The notes: generated from the letters alone by a model not told the origin. A DNA stretch of 64,000 nt from JAQIBY01 sp964418565 (GCA_964418565.1 CAYQMB010000001.1:1-64000), one strand, 5' to 3'. Shown: positions 28,174-39,024, counted from the first letter of the stretch. A program made the numbers and translations.

Positions 28174-30753
28174 ATGTTGACAGATGAGAAAACATTGAAA
28201 CAGACTGCTATGCAGGAAGAAAAAGTAAAGATGTATACAGACGAAGAAGCGTATAATGCTAGCCTTGAGTATTTTAAGGGAGACGAGCTGGCTGCGCGTG
28301 TGTGGATAAACAAGTATGCACTGAAAGATTCAGATGGCAGATTATATGAGTTAACACCGGACGACATGCATCGTCGTCTTACAAAGGAACTGTCAAGAAT
28401 TGAGCAGAAATATCCGAATCCTCTGGATGAAAAGCATATTTATCAGTTGCTTAAGGATTTTCGGTATATCATTCCACAGGGCGGTCCAATGTCAGGCATT
28501 GGCAATAATCGTCAGATTGTTTCTCTGTCCAACTGTTTTGTTATCGGACACGAAAAGCCCAGTGATTCATACGGCGGAATTTTAAAAATGGACCAGGAAC
28601 AGGTTCAGTTAATGAAACGCCGCGGCGGTGTAGGCCATGACCTTTCTCACCTGCGGCCCAAAGGCAGCCCGGTAAAAAATTCGGCTCTTACGTCAACCGG
28701 CATTGTCCCGTTTATGGAACGCTATTCAAACACAACCCGCGAGGTGGCACAGGATGGGCGAAGGGGTGCACTTATGCTTTCTGTTTCAGTAAAGCACCCT
28801 GATGCGGAAGATTTCATTGATGCCAAAATGGAAACCGGTAAAATTACAGGAGCCAATGTGTCTGTAAAAATCCATGATGATTTCATGCGTGCTGTCACTG
28901 AAGACAAAGAGTACATGCAGCATTTCCCCATCGAATCAAAACAACCCGTTTATCAGAAAAAAATTCGGGCAAAAGAGCTCTGGGAAAAAATTATTCACAA
29001 CGCCTGGAAATCTGCCGAACCCGGCATCCTATTCTGGGATACCATCACAAATGAATCCGTAGCCGATTGCTATGCTGACCTGGGTTACAAAACCGTATCA
29101 ACCAACCCCTGCGGAGAAATTCCGCTTTGTCCGTACGACAGTTGCCGCCTATTGGCATTAAATCTGTACTCATACGTTGATAAGCCTTTCACCAAAGAGG
29201 CCAGCTTTAATTTTGATAAATTCCGTGATCATATCGCCGCCGCCCAGCGCATCATGGATGACATCATCGACCTTGAGGTTGAAAAAATTGATGCCATCCT
29301 GGCTAAAATTGCCGCTGATCCCGAAGATATGGAAACAAAGCGCACCGAACAGAAACTCTGGGAAAAAATCAAACACAAAGCCCTTGAAGGCCGCCGCACC
29401 GGAATAGGCATCACAGCAGAGGGTGATATGCTTGCTGCCCTTGACCTTCGTTACGGCACACAGGAAGCAACCGATTTCTCCGAAGAGATTCACAAGAACA
29501 TTGCCATGGAAGCCTACCGCTCATCGGTTAATATGGCTAAAGACAGAGGTGCATTTCAGATATTCGACCCACAACGGGAAAAAGACAACCCTTTTATCAA
29601 CCGTTTGGGCGAACAGGATCCTGAGCTGATTGAAAACATGCAAAAATGGGGACGCCGTAACATTTCGCTGCTCACCATTGCTCCCACAGGAACAACCAGC
29701 CTGATGACTCAAACCACCTCAGGTATAGAGCCGGTTTTCATGCCGGTATATCGCCGGCGCAGAAAAGTGAATCCTAACGACCCCAATATCAGGGTTGATT
29801 ATGTTGATGAAACCGGCGACAAATGGGAAGAATATGTGGTATTCCACCCGAAATTTGCCACCTGGCTCAAAGTGCAGGGTTATGATCCCGATGAAGTCAG
29901 AAATATGGAACCGGAAAACATTGATAAGCTGATCGAAATTTCTCCATACCATAAAGCGAGTTCGAAAGATGTTGATTATATCCATAAAGTAAAAATGCAG
30001 GGACGCATTCAAAAATGGGTTGATCACTCAATTTCAGTTACCATAAACATTCCGGAAAAGGCAACCGAAGACCTGGTTGACGAACTCTATCGTACGGCAT
30101 GGGAATCAGGCTGTAAAGGTGTCACAGTATACCGCGAAGGCTCACGCGACGGTGTTTTGCTTTCGGGCAGTAAATCGGATAAAAAATCGGATTACAAAAT
30201 CGGAATCAAGCGGCCAAAGGTTCTGGAGGCTGATATTGTACGTTTTCAAAACAACAAAGAAAAGTGGATTGCATTTGTTGGTCTGCTGGAAGGAAACCCC
30301 TATGAGATTTTTACCGGCCGTATGGAAGATGAGGTTCTGCCAATTCCTCAATCAATCACAAAAGGTAAAATCATCAAGAACAAACTTGAAAACGGCACAA
30401 GTCGTTACGATTTTCAATACACCAACCGCTATGGGTACAGCGTCACCTTCGAAGGCCTTTCGCATCAGTTTAATACCGAATACTGGAATTATGCGAAACT
30501 GATTTCCAGTGTATTGCGATACGGCATGCCAATTGAAAAAGCCGTAGAGCTTGTGGCATCTCTTAAACTCGACAGCGAAGCCATCAACACCTGGAAAAAC
30601 GGGGTGGAACGGGGACTGAAACGTTACATACCCAATGGCACAAAAGCATCCAAAGAGGGCGAAAAATGTCCCGAATGTCAGGATACTGACAGTCTCGTTT
30701 ATCAGGACGGATGCGTTATCTGCACAAGTTGTGGGTACTCCAAATGCGGATAA
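28174..30753 (+). CDS. nrdJ: Adenosylcobalamin-dependent (class II) ribonucleotide reductase
   Basis: 859 residues; reduces ribonucleotides to deoxyribonucleotides using a cobalamin-generated thiyl radical, working with or without oxygen. Visible features: SNCFVIG with Cys121, the loop KRRGGVGHDLSHLRPKG, NPCGEIPLC (Cys313, Glu315) carrying catalytic residues, and PTGTTSLMTQTTSGIEP. A C-terminal zinc-ribbon-like tail has CPECQ...CVICTSCGYSKCG, as in other class II enzymes. The ATG at 28174 is preferred to an in-frame TTG six bases upstream. It stands alone between a 390-bp leader and a strong terminator. No class I or III reductase is seen in the window. Confidence 0.94.
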   Translation: MLTDEKTLKQTAMQEEKVKMYTDEEAYNASLEYFKGDELAARVWINKYALKDSDGRLYELTPDDMHRRLTKELSRIEQKYPNPLDEKHIYQLLKDFRYIIPQGGPMSGIGNNRQIVSLSNCFVIGHEKPSDSYGGILKMDQEQVQLMKRRGGVGHDLSHLRPKGSPVKNSALTSTGIVPFMERYSNTTREVAQDGRRGALMLSVSVKHPDAEDFIDAKMETGKITGANVSVKIHDDFMRAVTEDKEYMQHFPIESKQPVYQKKIRAKELWEKIIHNAWKSAEPGILFWDTITNESVADCYADLGYKTVSTNPCGEIPLCPYDSCRLLALNLYSYVDKPFTKEASFNFDKFRDHIAAAQRIMDDIIDLEVEKIDAILAKIAADPEDMETKRTEQKLWEKIKHKALEGRRTGIGITAEGDMLAALDLRYGTQEATDFSEEIHKNIAMEAYRSSVNMAKDRGAFQIFDPQREKDNPFINRLGEQDPELIENMQKWGRRNISLLTIAPTGTTSLMTQTTSGIEPVFMPVYRRRRKVNPNDPNIRVDYVDETGDKWEEYVVFHPKFATWLKVQGYDPDEVRNMEPENIDKLIEISPYHKASSKDVDYIHKVKMQGRIQKWVDHSISVTINIPEKATEDLVDELYRTAWESGCKGVTVYREGSRDGVLLSGSKSDKKSDYKIGIKRPKVLEADIVRFQNNKEKWIAFVGLLEGNPYEIFTGRMEDEVLPIPQSITKGKIIKNKLENGTSRYDFQYTNRYGYSVTFEGLSHQFNTEYWNYAKLISSVLRYGMPIEKAVELVASLKLDSEAINTWKNGVERGLKRYIPNGTKASKEGEKCPECQDTDSLVYQDGCVICTSCGYSKCG

Positions 30754-30774
30754 TGAAGCAATTCATTTATAATT

Positions 30775-30810
30775 AAAAAAAAGGCAGATATATACATCTG
30801 TCTTTTTTTT
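30775..30810 (+). terminator. Rho-independent terminator after nrdJ
   Basis: AAAGGCAGAT pairs with ATCTGTCTTT (one G-T pair) around ATATAC, followed by a T8 tract. Confidence 0.88.
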
Positions 30811-30832
30811 TCATCATGCTGGTATGTCAGAA

Positions 30833-30849
30833 TAGATTTGCTATTTTTG
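30833..30849 (+). promoter_or_regulatory. Two tandem -7 promoter elements before ruvA
   Basis: TAGATTTG (30833-30840) and TATTTTTG (30842-30849) both match TAnnTTTG exactly. Either could start the ruvA-sprA transcript, 24-33 bases before the ruvA ATG. Confidence 0.5.
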
Positions 30850-30873
30850 CTTTTTCTATCAGTAGTTCAGACT

Positions 30874-31458
30874 ATGTATGAATACCTAAAAGGACGCATC
30901 AGTGAAATAAATCCCAGTTATGCTGTGGTGGAAAACAATGGCATAGGCTGGTTTTTAAACATTTCAGTAAACACCTACTCCAGACTGAAAGAAGGACAGG
31001 AGTGCTTGTTGTACCTTCACCATGTTGTACGTGAAGATGACGAATTGCTGTATGCGTTTGAAAACAAATCAGAACGACAGATTTTCAGGCTTTTGATTAC
31101 AGTCAATGGTGTTGGTGCCAATACAGCCCGCACAATGCTGTCTACCCTTACGGCAGAAGACATTATACATGCTATACAAACCGATAATGTCGGGCAGCTT
31201 AAAAGCATCAAAGGCATTGGCATGAAAACAGCACAGCGAATCATTGTTGATCTCAGGGATAAAATCACAGAAAAATCCGTTATGCCTGACGATAAATCTG
31301 TGGCATCAGACAATACAAACGAAAAAGAAGCGTTTGAAGCATTAGTCATGTTGGGTTTTAGTAAAAAACAAGTTCAGAAAGCCATGGAAAAGGTGGTGGC
31401 CAAACAACCCGATGCATCGGTTGAAGAGCTGGTTAAACTAACATTGAAGCAACTTTAA
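30874..31458 (+). CDS. ruvA: Holliday junction DNA helicase subunit RuvA
   Basis: 194 residues. RuvA binds four-way junctions and loads the RuvB motor. The N-terminal OB fold begins MYEYLKGRISEI. Two helix-hairpin-helix motifs follow: ITVNGVGANTARTMLSTL and IKGIGMKTAQRIIVDLRDK. The C-terminal RuvB-binding three-helix domain is EAFEALVMLGFSKKQVQKAM. The start at 30874 removes a hydrophobic 12-residue extension that no RuvA has. The sprA start follows 13 bases after the stop. Confidence 0.96.
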   Translation: MYEYLKGRISEINPSYAVVENNGIGWFLNISVNTYSRLKEGQECLLYLHHVVREDDELLYAFENKSERQIFRLLITVNGVGANTARTMLSTLTAEDIIHAIQTDNVGQLKSIKGIGMKTAQRIIVDLRDKITEKSVMPDDKSVASDNTNEKEAFEALVMLGFSKKQVQKAMEKVVAKQPDASVEELVKLTLKQL

Positions 31459-31471
31459 AACAAGTGCGCAT

Positions 31472-34400
31472 TTGAAGCGGATCAGGAAATATAAGACGTT
31501 GGTTGTTCTTGCAGCAATTCTGGCTTTTGTGGGGTTTTATCCGGGACACGCCGGTAATCTTCCATCAGAAAGTTCTGTTGAATTTCCTGTTTCTGACACC
31601 ATACACTCAGCAGATACCATCGACATAGAAGATGTTGATTTGCCATGGGAATTTTCACAAGACGACAACAATCCGCTAACCGATGAACCGCAATCTCCCC
31701 TTTTCGGACAAGATCCTGACGGCATTGAGAGTAATATAGAATACGATCCCGAAACCGATTCATACATCTTCAGAAGAACGCTGGGTGATTCTCTTGAACT
31801 GGGTACTCCTTACAGCCTGCCTTTTCAGGATTATTTGCAGTACGATTTTGACCAGGGCATGAAAGATTACTGGCGCCAACGCGTTGAAAATGCCAGTTTT
31901 GAATCCCGGTCTACCCTGATACCTAAACTGGAGGTAGGCGGGGAGGCATTTGACCGCATTTTTGGCAGCAATACCATCGACATAAAGCCTCAGGGCTCAG
32001 CCGAATTAAGTTTCGGCCTGAACATCTCAAAAGTAGAAAACCCCAACCTGCCGGTAAAACTTCAGCGCACCACCACCTTTGATTTTGACGAACAAATCCA
32101 GATGAATGTGGTCGGGCAAATCGGTGATAAAATGAAACTCAATGTCCAGTATGATACCGAAGCTGCATTTGACTTTGAAAATTCAGTAAAGATTGAGTAT
32201 ACCGGGCATGAAGATGAGATCATTCAGAAAATTGAAGCCGGTAACGTATCACTGCCTCTTACAGGATCGCTTATTCAGGGTAGTCAGTCGCTCTTTGGTT
32301 TTAAAACAGAACTGCAGTTTGGCAAACTCACCATGACAAGCATCTTCTCTCAGCAGAAAGGTGAAACCAGCACCATTACGGTAGAGGGAGGAGCCCAGAT
32401 GCAGGAATTTGAACTGGATGCTGACGAATACGAAGAAGACAAACACTTTTTCCTCGCCCATTACTTTAAAGAACATTATGATCAAGCCCTGAAAAACCTC
32501 CCGGTAATCAACTCAGGTGTTAACATTACAAAAATTGAAGTGTGGGTAACCAATACCAGCGGTAATTTTGAAGATGCCCGTAACATTGTTGGGTTTACCG
32601 ATTTGGGTGAGTCCAATAAAGAATTCATTCAAAATGAATGGGTACAGGCAAGCGGCATTAATGAAACCAGGTTGCCAAATGACTCAGTTAACACCCTGTT
32701 TAACATCACAGAAACGTATTCCGGAGTAAGAGATATTAACCAGGTAAGCTCTGTTTTATCACAGGAGCCCCTTTCAATGCAGGGAGGTGTTGATTATCAG
32801 AAAATCGAATCTGCCAGAAAACTCAATCCATCCGAATACACGCTTAACTCCCAGCTTGGGTACATCTCTCTGAATTCACGACTCCAGTCGGATCAGGTAT
32901 TGGCTGTGGCCTTTGAATATACCGTGGGTGGACAAACCTTCCGCGTTGGTGAATTTGCCAACAGCGGCATCAGCGCTCCGGATGCTTTGATTGTCAAGCT
33001 GATTAAAGGAACCGCTCTGACACCCGACCTTACTACCTGGGATCTGATGATGAAAAACATCTATTCCATTGGTGCTTATCAGGTAAACTCTGAAGATTTC
33101 ATTCTGAACGTCATGTACCAGAATGACAAAACCGGAACAGCCATCAACTACCTCCCGGCCGGCGATATTGACAATACCATCCTTCTCAGGGTTATGAATC
33201 TTGACAACCTCAACCAGCAGCTCGACCCTTATCCTGACGGACGATTTGATTTTGTCAATAACATCACCATTCGCCCGCAAAACGGACGCATTATATTTCC
33301 TGTCAGGGAACCATTCGGCAGTCATTTGCGGCAGAAAATCACCAATGGCGATCCCTCGCTGGACGAGATTGCCGATGAATACGTGTTTCAGGAGCTTTAT
33401 GACTCCACGCAAAGTACAGCCCGGCAGATTGCTGAAAAGAACAAGTTTTTCCTCGAAGGACAGTATAAATCCAGTTCGGGATCTGAGATCAGCCTCAACG
33501 CCATCAACATTCCGCAAGGATCTGTTAAAGTCACTGCCGGAGGAGCTGAACTTGTGGAAAACCAGGATTACACGGTAGACTACAACCTTGGCCGTGTAAA
33601 AATCATCAACGAAGGCATACTTGAATCCGGCACACCCATCAATATTTCCCTGGAAAGCAATTCATTATTCAGTGTTCAGACCAAAACCCTAGTTGGTACA
33701 CATCTGAACTATGAGATTTCCAAAGATTTCAATCTGGGAGCCACCATTCTGAATCTGACTGAACGTCCGCTGACACAAAAGGTAAGCATAGGAGACGAAC
33801 CCATCTCAAATACCATCTGGGGTGTAAATGGTTCGTACCGGAGTGAGGTTCCGCAAATCACAAAAGCCATCGACTGGCTGCCATTGATTGAAACCAAAGA
33901 GCAATCTACCATCACCCTTACCGGAGAATTTGCCCACTTGATTCCGGGCCACTCAAGTGCCATTGAAGACGAGGGCAATGCCTATATTGATGATTTTGAA
34001 GGCAGCGAAACCAGCATCGACATCAAAATGTTTAACGCCTGGTCTCTTGCCAGCACGCCCACAGGGCAGGAAGGGTTGTTTCCCTATGGCGGGTTAATGG
34101 ATAGCTTAAGGTATGGTTACAATCGCGCCAAGCTTGCCTGGTATGTTATAGATCCTTTGTTTCAGCGCAACAATAGCCCGGTAAGTGTTGAACAACAATC
34201 CAGCCATTATGTGCGGGAAATCCGGGAGCAGGAAATTTTCCCCAACAAAGAAAGTGAAACCGGTAACATTCCGGCAACCCTTGCTGTGCTGAACCTGGCA
34301 TATTATCCAAACTTAAAAGGCCCCTACAACTACGATGCAGACGGGGTAAATACCGACGGAACATTAATTAACCCTGAACAACGCTGGGGCGGCATAATGC

Positions 34401-37400
34401 GGGAGCTGCAAACCAATGATTTTGAAGAAGCCAATATTGAGTACATCGAATTCTGGATGATGGATCCCTTTGTGGAGGATGAAAACAACCCCGGTGGTGA
34501 CCTTTACATCAACCTGGGTAATGTTTCAGAAGACGTCCTTAAAGACAGCCGGAAATCCTTTGAAAACGGCCTGCCTGCACCGGCAGTAGATAATCCCACT
34601 GACACCACTGAATGGGCCATTGTGCCGCTCGTACAATCCCTGGTAAATGCCTTTGATACCGATCCTGAAAGCCGTACGGCACAGGATGTAGGCCTGGATG
34701 GCATGTCAAATGAAGATGAACGGGCTATCCGCAATGACTACCTTCAACAACTTGCCACCATTTACGGCACTGAATCGGCAGTATATCAGGAAGCAGTTTC
34801 GGATCCCTCGAACGATGATTACCACCATTTCAGAGGTGAAGATTACGATGAACAGGATCTGGGAATTCTTGAGCGTTACATGAAATACAATGGCCTTGAA
34901 GGCAACAGCCCTGTTTCTCAGCCAGGCCAGGACTTTTCCACTTCAGCCACATCCCAGCCCGATGTAGAAGACATCAATCAGGACAATACCCTCAGTGAAA
35001 ACGAAGCTTATTTTCAGTACCGGATCAGTATTCGTCCGGAAGACATGGAAATAGGTGAAAATTTCATCACCGACAAGGTTGTATACGATGCCGAAATGGC
35101 CAATGATGAAAAAAGTGAAGTAACCTGGTATCAATTCAAAATCCCCGTTTCAAATTACGACAAAAAGATTGGTCGGATTGAAGACTTTAAGTCAATTCGT
35201 TTTATGCGAATGATGACAACCAATTTCAATCAGCCAACCATTATGCGCTTTGGTACGCTTGATCTTGTGCGTAGTGAATGGAGAAAATACGACAATTCAT
35301 TCATCCAGCCGGGTGAATATATCCCTGATGAGCTTGCCCAGACCCCATTTGAAGTTACCGCTGTCAATATCGAAGAAAACGCCAACAAAGAACCGGTTAA
35401 TTACGTTCTGCCACCGGAGATTGACCGTGTGATAGATCCGGCAAACCCACAGCTACGACAGCTTAACGAACAGGCCATGGTACTCAAAGTAACTGATCTG
35501 GCAGACGGTGATGCCCGGGCCGTTTACAAGAATATCGACATGGATGTGAGAAAATACCGCAGACTTAAAATGTTTATCCATGCTGAGGAAGTACCGGGTT
35601 ATGACCTCAACGATGACGACCTGCGCCTCTTTGTACGCCTGGGTTCTGATTATCAAAACAACTATTACGAATACGATTTGCCACTGAAAGTCACCCCGGC
35701 AAGTAACTATGACAATGACAATCCCGATGACCGCCTGATTGTCTGGCCCGAAGAAAACAACCTGGAGTTGATTTTTGAAATGTTGCAGACGGTAAAACAA
35801 AACCGCAACGATGAAATGCGACGTGCCGGTTCCGGCGTTACCCTCACGCGTTTATATTCCATGGCTGATGGCTCCAGGAACGTTAGCATCATGGGTAATC
35901 CGAACCTGAGTAACGTGCGAACCATCATGATTGGCGTTCGCAATCCCAAAAAGCAAACCGCAACGGATCTGGATGACGGCATGGAAAAAACCGGTGAAAT
36001 CTGGGTAAACGAACTCAGGCTTACGGATTTTGATGAGAAAGGCGGATGGGCAGCTCGTGCACGCATGACCACCAAACTTGCTGACTTTGGTTCTGTCACC
36101 GTTACCGGATCAACATCCAAACCAGGCTTTGGAAGCATTAATCAGAAAGTCAGTGAACGACAAAAAGAAGAAATCAACGCATATAACATCTCTTCCAATC
36201 TGGAACTTGGTAAATTCTTCCCGAAAAAATCCGGCGTCAGAATACCGATGTACATCGGTTACAGCGAATCTGTCAGCAACCCGGAATACAACCCACTGGA
36301 TCCCGACATTCCCTTTAAAGTTGCTTTAAACGATCCCAACAAAACTCAGGAAGAAAAGGATTCTATTAAGCACATTGCACAGGATTACACCCAACGTAAA
36401 AGTCTGAACTTTACGAATGTTAAGATCAGCAAAATGGATGGCCAGCCCAAAATCTATGACTTATCCAACTGGTCGGTAAGCTATACCTACAACGAACAGT
36501 TCCATCGGGATGTAAATACGGAATTTGATACGCAAAGAGACATTTCCGGAGCGATTGCTTACAACTATAACGCCACGCCCAAAAATGTCAAGCCGTTTAA
36601 AAATGTACAATTTCTGAACAAGCCTGCTTTCAGGCTGATTAAAGATTTTAATTTTTATTATCTGCCATCCCAGTTAAGTTTCCGGACAAACCTGAACCGG
36701 CAATACAGCGAAATCCAAACCAGGAACATCAGCAATCCATACATGCAGATTCCGTTGAATGTCAATAAGAATTTCCTGTGGATCAGGCAATATGACTTCA
36801 AATACAACCTCTCCCGAAGCCTTAAATTTGATTTCTCAGCCACAAACAACGCACGCATTGACGAACCGGAAGGCCGTTTGTGGGAAGGCGATCCGTACTA
36901 TGAAGAAAAGATGGATACCATCTGGAACAACCTGAAAAACTTTGGTCGCAATACGCAATACAATCACAACATGAGCCTGAATTATCAGGTACCAATTAAT
37001 AAAATACCCATCCTGAGCTGGATATCGGCTAACGCACGTTACAACGGAACTTATGACTGGATTGCAGGTCCCATCACAGCCGACACCATTGAGCTTGGGA
37101 ATACAATACAGAACAGCAATACCATCTCCCTGACTTCACAGTTTAACCTTCTGTCTCTCTACAATAAAATTGATTACCTTAAAGATGTTAATCAGAAATA
37201 CAAAGGCAGAAGGCGGCAGCGCAACAAAAAGCCCAAAATGGAAACTGTGACCTATACAGAGAATGTGGCATCTCTGGAAAAAGAGAAACGCGAACGCATC
37301 GTTCATAAACTGAAAACGGAAGATGTTACCATCAAAGCCACAAAGAAAAATGGTCAGGTTATCGAAGGTGACACTCGGGTGATGAGTGATAAGGTTGTGT

Positions 37401-38929
37401 ATTTTACACCCAGAGAAAGCAGTGATAGTGCTCAGATTTTGGTTACCGGCAAACGCGAAGCCAAAGAAAGCATTTTGAAAAAAATCGTTGACAACACGCT
37501 GGCCCTTGCCATGAGTACAAAGAATATTTCAGTAAGTTATTCTGGTACCAATGCGACACAACTCCCCGGATATTTACCGGAACCAACCATTATGGGATTA
37601 AGTAATTACCCACCTGATGCCCCTGCTGTTTCAGCCAGTTCAGCTATACAGGCACCAGGCGTTCCCTTCGTTTTAGGCTGGCAGGATCCGAATTTTGGCA
37701 CATGGGCTTCAGATAACTATCTGGTAACACGCGATTCCATGCTCAACCAGCCGTATACCATGAGTGAAAATGAAACATGGAACATTCGTGCCTCCCTGGA
37801 ACCTGTTCGCAGCATGCGCCTTGACCTCAACCTGAACCGCACACAAACCGTTAACACCAGTCAGTACTACAATTTCGTACAAGATAATCCTGAAACCGGT
37901 GACGGACACTTTGAAGTAGGAACTGAACAAATCCAGGGAAACTTTTCAATGACGACGGTGACCATCGGCTCTGCATTTGAGCCCATAAGCAGCGACGGGA
38001 ATTACGACTCAGAAACATTCTCAAAGTTTGCAGACTACCGAAAAGTTATTGCCACAAGGCTGGCAAAACAACGACCGGATTACGATCCTGCAGCTGTTGA
38101 TGAAGAAGGGTATCCCGAGGGATATGGCAAACTTTCTCAGGATGTTCTCATGCCTGCATTCCGGGCAGCATACTCAGATCGCGATCCCAAAACCATCACC
38201 CTGGATCATTTCCCCGACATCACCAATGTGCTACCCAACTGGCGCATTACATACGATGGGCTTGCTAAGATTCCGTTTATCAAAGATTATCTCCGCACAG
38301 CTAATGTCACCCATACATATCGCTCTACATACAACGTTGGTTCGTATCAAAACAACTTAAGGGACCTGTGGAATCCCCGGGAAGGCTTTAATTACATCAC
38401 GGATCCAAATGGAAACTATTACTCTCAGTTTGCTTTCAATTCTGTCAGCATTACCGAACAGTTTTCACCCCTTATCGGCATTGATCTTAACTGGAAAAAT
38501 TCGCTCATCACCAAAGTGGAAATTAAAAAGTCGCGTAATTTAATGATGAGCTTTAGCAACAACCAGCTTACAGAACAAAAAACAGATGAATACATTATCG
38601 GCGGCGGATACCGCATTAAAGATGTGCAAATTACCATCGGGGGACGTGGTGGTCGTAAGCGTACCTTTAAATCAGACCTTAACCTGCGCCTGGATTTCTC
38701 CATCCGCAATAACCTCACCATCATACGTAAGCTGGAAGAAGGGGTTAATCAGCCAACTGCCGGTAATGAAGTGATTACCATCAAAGCATCGGCGGATTAT
38801 GTGCTGAGCGATCGCTTTAACCTTCGTCTTTTCTATGATCATGTCATCAATGACCCAAAAGTTGTACTCTCCTATCCCAGCTCAAACATCGACTTTGGTG
38901 TAAGCGTAAGGTTTACTCTGGCATCTTAA
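31472..38929 (+). CDS. sprA: SprA, type IX secretion translocon / gliding protein
   Basis: 2485 residues. SprA forms the very large outer-membrane barrel through which type IX cargo leaves the cell and is needed for gliding where that occurs. A signal peptide (KTLVVLAAILAFVGF) precedes the mature protein. SprA-typical segments include QIGDKMKLNVQYDTEAAFDFEN, TSIFSQQKGET, SSSGSEISLNAINIPQGSVKV, EDEGNAYIDDFEGSE, IEYIEFWMMDPF and IMIGVRNPKKQ. The protein ends in a strand with terminal VSVRFTLAS. The only in-frame start that keeps the signal peptide is TTG at 31472; the first internal ATG lies over 120 codons downstream. The order ruvA-sprA-gcvH recurs in Bacteroidota. Confidence 0.97.
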   Translation: MKRIRKYKTLVVLAAILAFVGFYPGHAGNLPSESSVEFPVSDTIHSADTIDIEDVDLPWEFSQDDNNPLTDEPQSPLFGQDPDGIESNIEYDPETDSYIFRRTLGDSLELGTPYSLPFQDYLQYDFDQGMKDYWRQRVENASFESRSTLIPKLEVGGEAFDRIFGSNTIDIKPQGSAELSFGLNISKVENPNLPVKLQRTTTFDFDEQIQMNVVGQIGDKMKLNVQYDTEAAFDFENSVKIEYTGHEDEIIQKIEAGNVSLPLTGSLIQGSQSLFGFKTELQFGKLTMTSIFSQQKGETSTITVEGGAQMQEFELDADEYEEDKHFFLAHYFKEHYDQALKNLPVINSGVNITKIEVWVTNTSGNFEDARNIVGFTDLGESNKEFIQNEWVQASGINETRLPNDSVNTLFNITETYSGVRDINQVSSVLSQEPLSMQGGVDYQKIESARKLNPSEYTLNSQLGYISLNSRLQSDQVLAVAFEYTVGGQTFRVGEFANSGISAPDALIVKLIKGTALTPDLTTWDLMMKNIYSIGAYQVNSEDFILNVMYQNDKTGTAINYLPAGDIDNTILLRVMNLDNLNQQLDPYPDGRFDFVNNITIRPQNGRIIFPVREPFGSHLRQKITNGDPSLDEIADEYVFQELYDSTQSTARQIAEKNKFFLEGQYKSSSGSEISLNAINIPQGSVKVTAGGAELVENQDYTVDYNLGRVKIINEGILESGTPINISLESNSLFSVQTKTLVGTHLNYEISKDFNLGATILNLTERPLTQKVSIGDEPISNTIWGVNGSYRSEVPQITKAIDWLPLIETKEQSTITLTGEFAHLIPGHSSAIEDEGNAYIDDFEGSETSIDIKMFNAWSLASTPTGQEGLFPYGGLMDSLRYGYNRAKLAWYVIDPLFQRNNSPVSVEQQSSHYVREIREQEIFPNKESETGNIPATLAVLNLAYYPNLKGPYNYDADGVNTDGTLINPEQRWGGIMRELQTNDFEEANIEYIEFWMMDPFVEDENNPGGDLYINLGNVSEDVLKDSRKSFENGLPAPAVDNPTDTTEWAIVPLVQSLVNAFDTDPESRTAQDVGLDGMSNEDERAIRNDYLQQLATIYGTESAVYQEAVSDPSNDDYHHFRGEDYDEQDLGILERYMKYNGLEGNSPVSQPGQDFSTSATSQPDVEDINQDNTLSENEAYFQYRISIRPEDMEIGENFITDKVVYDAEMANDEKSEVTWYQFKIPVSNYDKKIGRIEDFKSIRFMRMMTTNFNQPTIMRFGTLDLVRSEWRKYDNSFIQPGEYIPDELAQTPFEVTAVNIEENANKEPVNYVLPPEIDRVIDPANPQLRQLNEQAMVLKVTDLADGDARAVYKNIDMDVRKYRRLKMFIHAEEVPGYDLNDDDLRLFVRLGSDYQNNYYEYDLPLKVTPASNYDNDNPDDRLIVWPEENNLELIFEMLQTVKQNRNDEMRRAGSGVTLTRLYSMADGSRNVSIMGNPNLSNVRTIMIGVRNPKKQTATDLDDGMEKTGEIWVNELRLTDFDEKGGWAARARMTTKLADFGSVTVTGSTSKPGFGSINQKVSERQKEEINAYNISSNLELGKFFPKKSGVRIPMYIGYSESVSNPEYNPLDPDIPFKVALNDPNKTQEEKDSIKHIAQDYTQRKSLNFTNVKISKMDGQPKIYDLSNWSVSYTYNEQFHRDVNTEFDTQRDISGAIAYNYNATPKNVKPFKNVQFLNKPAFRLIKDFNFYYLPSQLSFRTNLNRQYSEIQTRNISNPYMQIPLNVNKNFLWIRQYDFKYNLSRSLKFDFSATNNARIDEPEGRLWEGDPYYEEKMDTIWNNLKNFGRNTQYNHNMSLNYQVPINKIPILSWISANARYNGTYDWIAGPITADTIELGNTIQNSNTISLTSQFNLLSLYNKIDYLKDVNQKYKGRRRQRNKKPKMETVTYTENVASLEKEKRERIVHKLKTEDVTIKATKKNGQVIEGDTRVMSDKVVYFTPRESSDSAQILVTGKREAKESILKKIVDNTLALAMSTKNISVSYSGTNATQLPGYLPEPTIMGLSNYPPDAPAVSASSAIQAPGVPFVLGWQDPNFGTWASDNYLVTRDSMLNQPYTMSENETWNIRASLEPVRSMRLDLNLNRTQTVNTSQYYNFVQDNPETGDGHFEVGTEQIQGNFSMTTVTIGSAFEPISSDGNYDSETFSKFADYRKVIATRLAKQRPDYDPAAVDEEGYPEGYGKLSQDVLMPAFRAAYSDRDPKTITLDHFPDITNVLPNWRITYDGLAKIPFIKDYLRTANVTHTYRSTYNVGSYQNNLRDLWNPREGFNYITDPNGNYYSQFAFNSVSITEQFSPLIGIDLNWKNSLITKVEIKKSRNLMMSFSNNQLTEQKTDEYIIGGGYRIKDVQITIGGRGGRKRTFKSDLNLRLDFSIRNNLTIIRKLEEGVNQPTAGNEVITIKASADYVLSDRFNLRLFYDHVINDPKVVLSYPSSNIDFGVSVRFTLAS

Positions 38930-38966
38930 AACAGCCTTGATGTTATGATTATCTGTTTTTAAACAA

Positions 38967-38996
38967 TTGAAAAACTCAGGTTTTTTCTTACATTTG
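38967..38996 (+). promoter_or_regulatory. Promoter of gcvH (TTG-N19-TACATTTG)
   Basis: -33 TTG at 38967-38969 and an exact TAnnTTTG at 38989-38996 with the standard 19-base spacing, 28 bases before the gcvH ATG. One of the two best promoters in the window. Confidence 0.65.
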
Positions 38997-39024
38997 CCAT
39001 GGATAATAACTAAACTTAAGTGTT

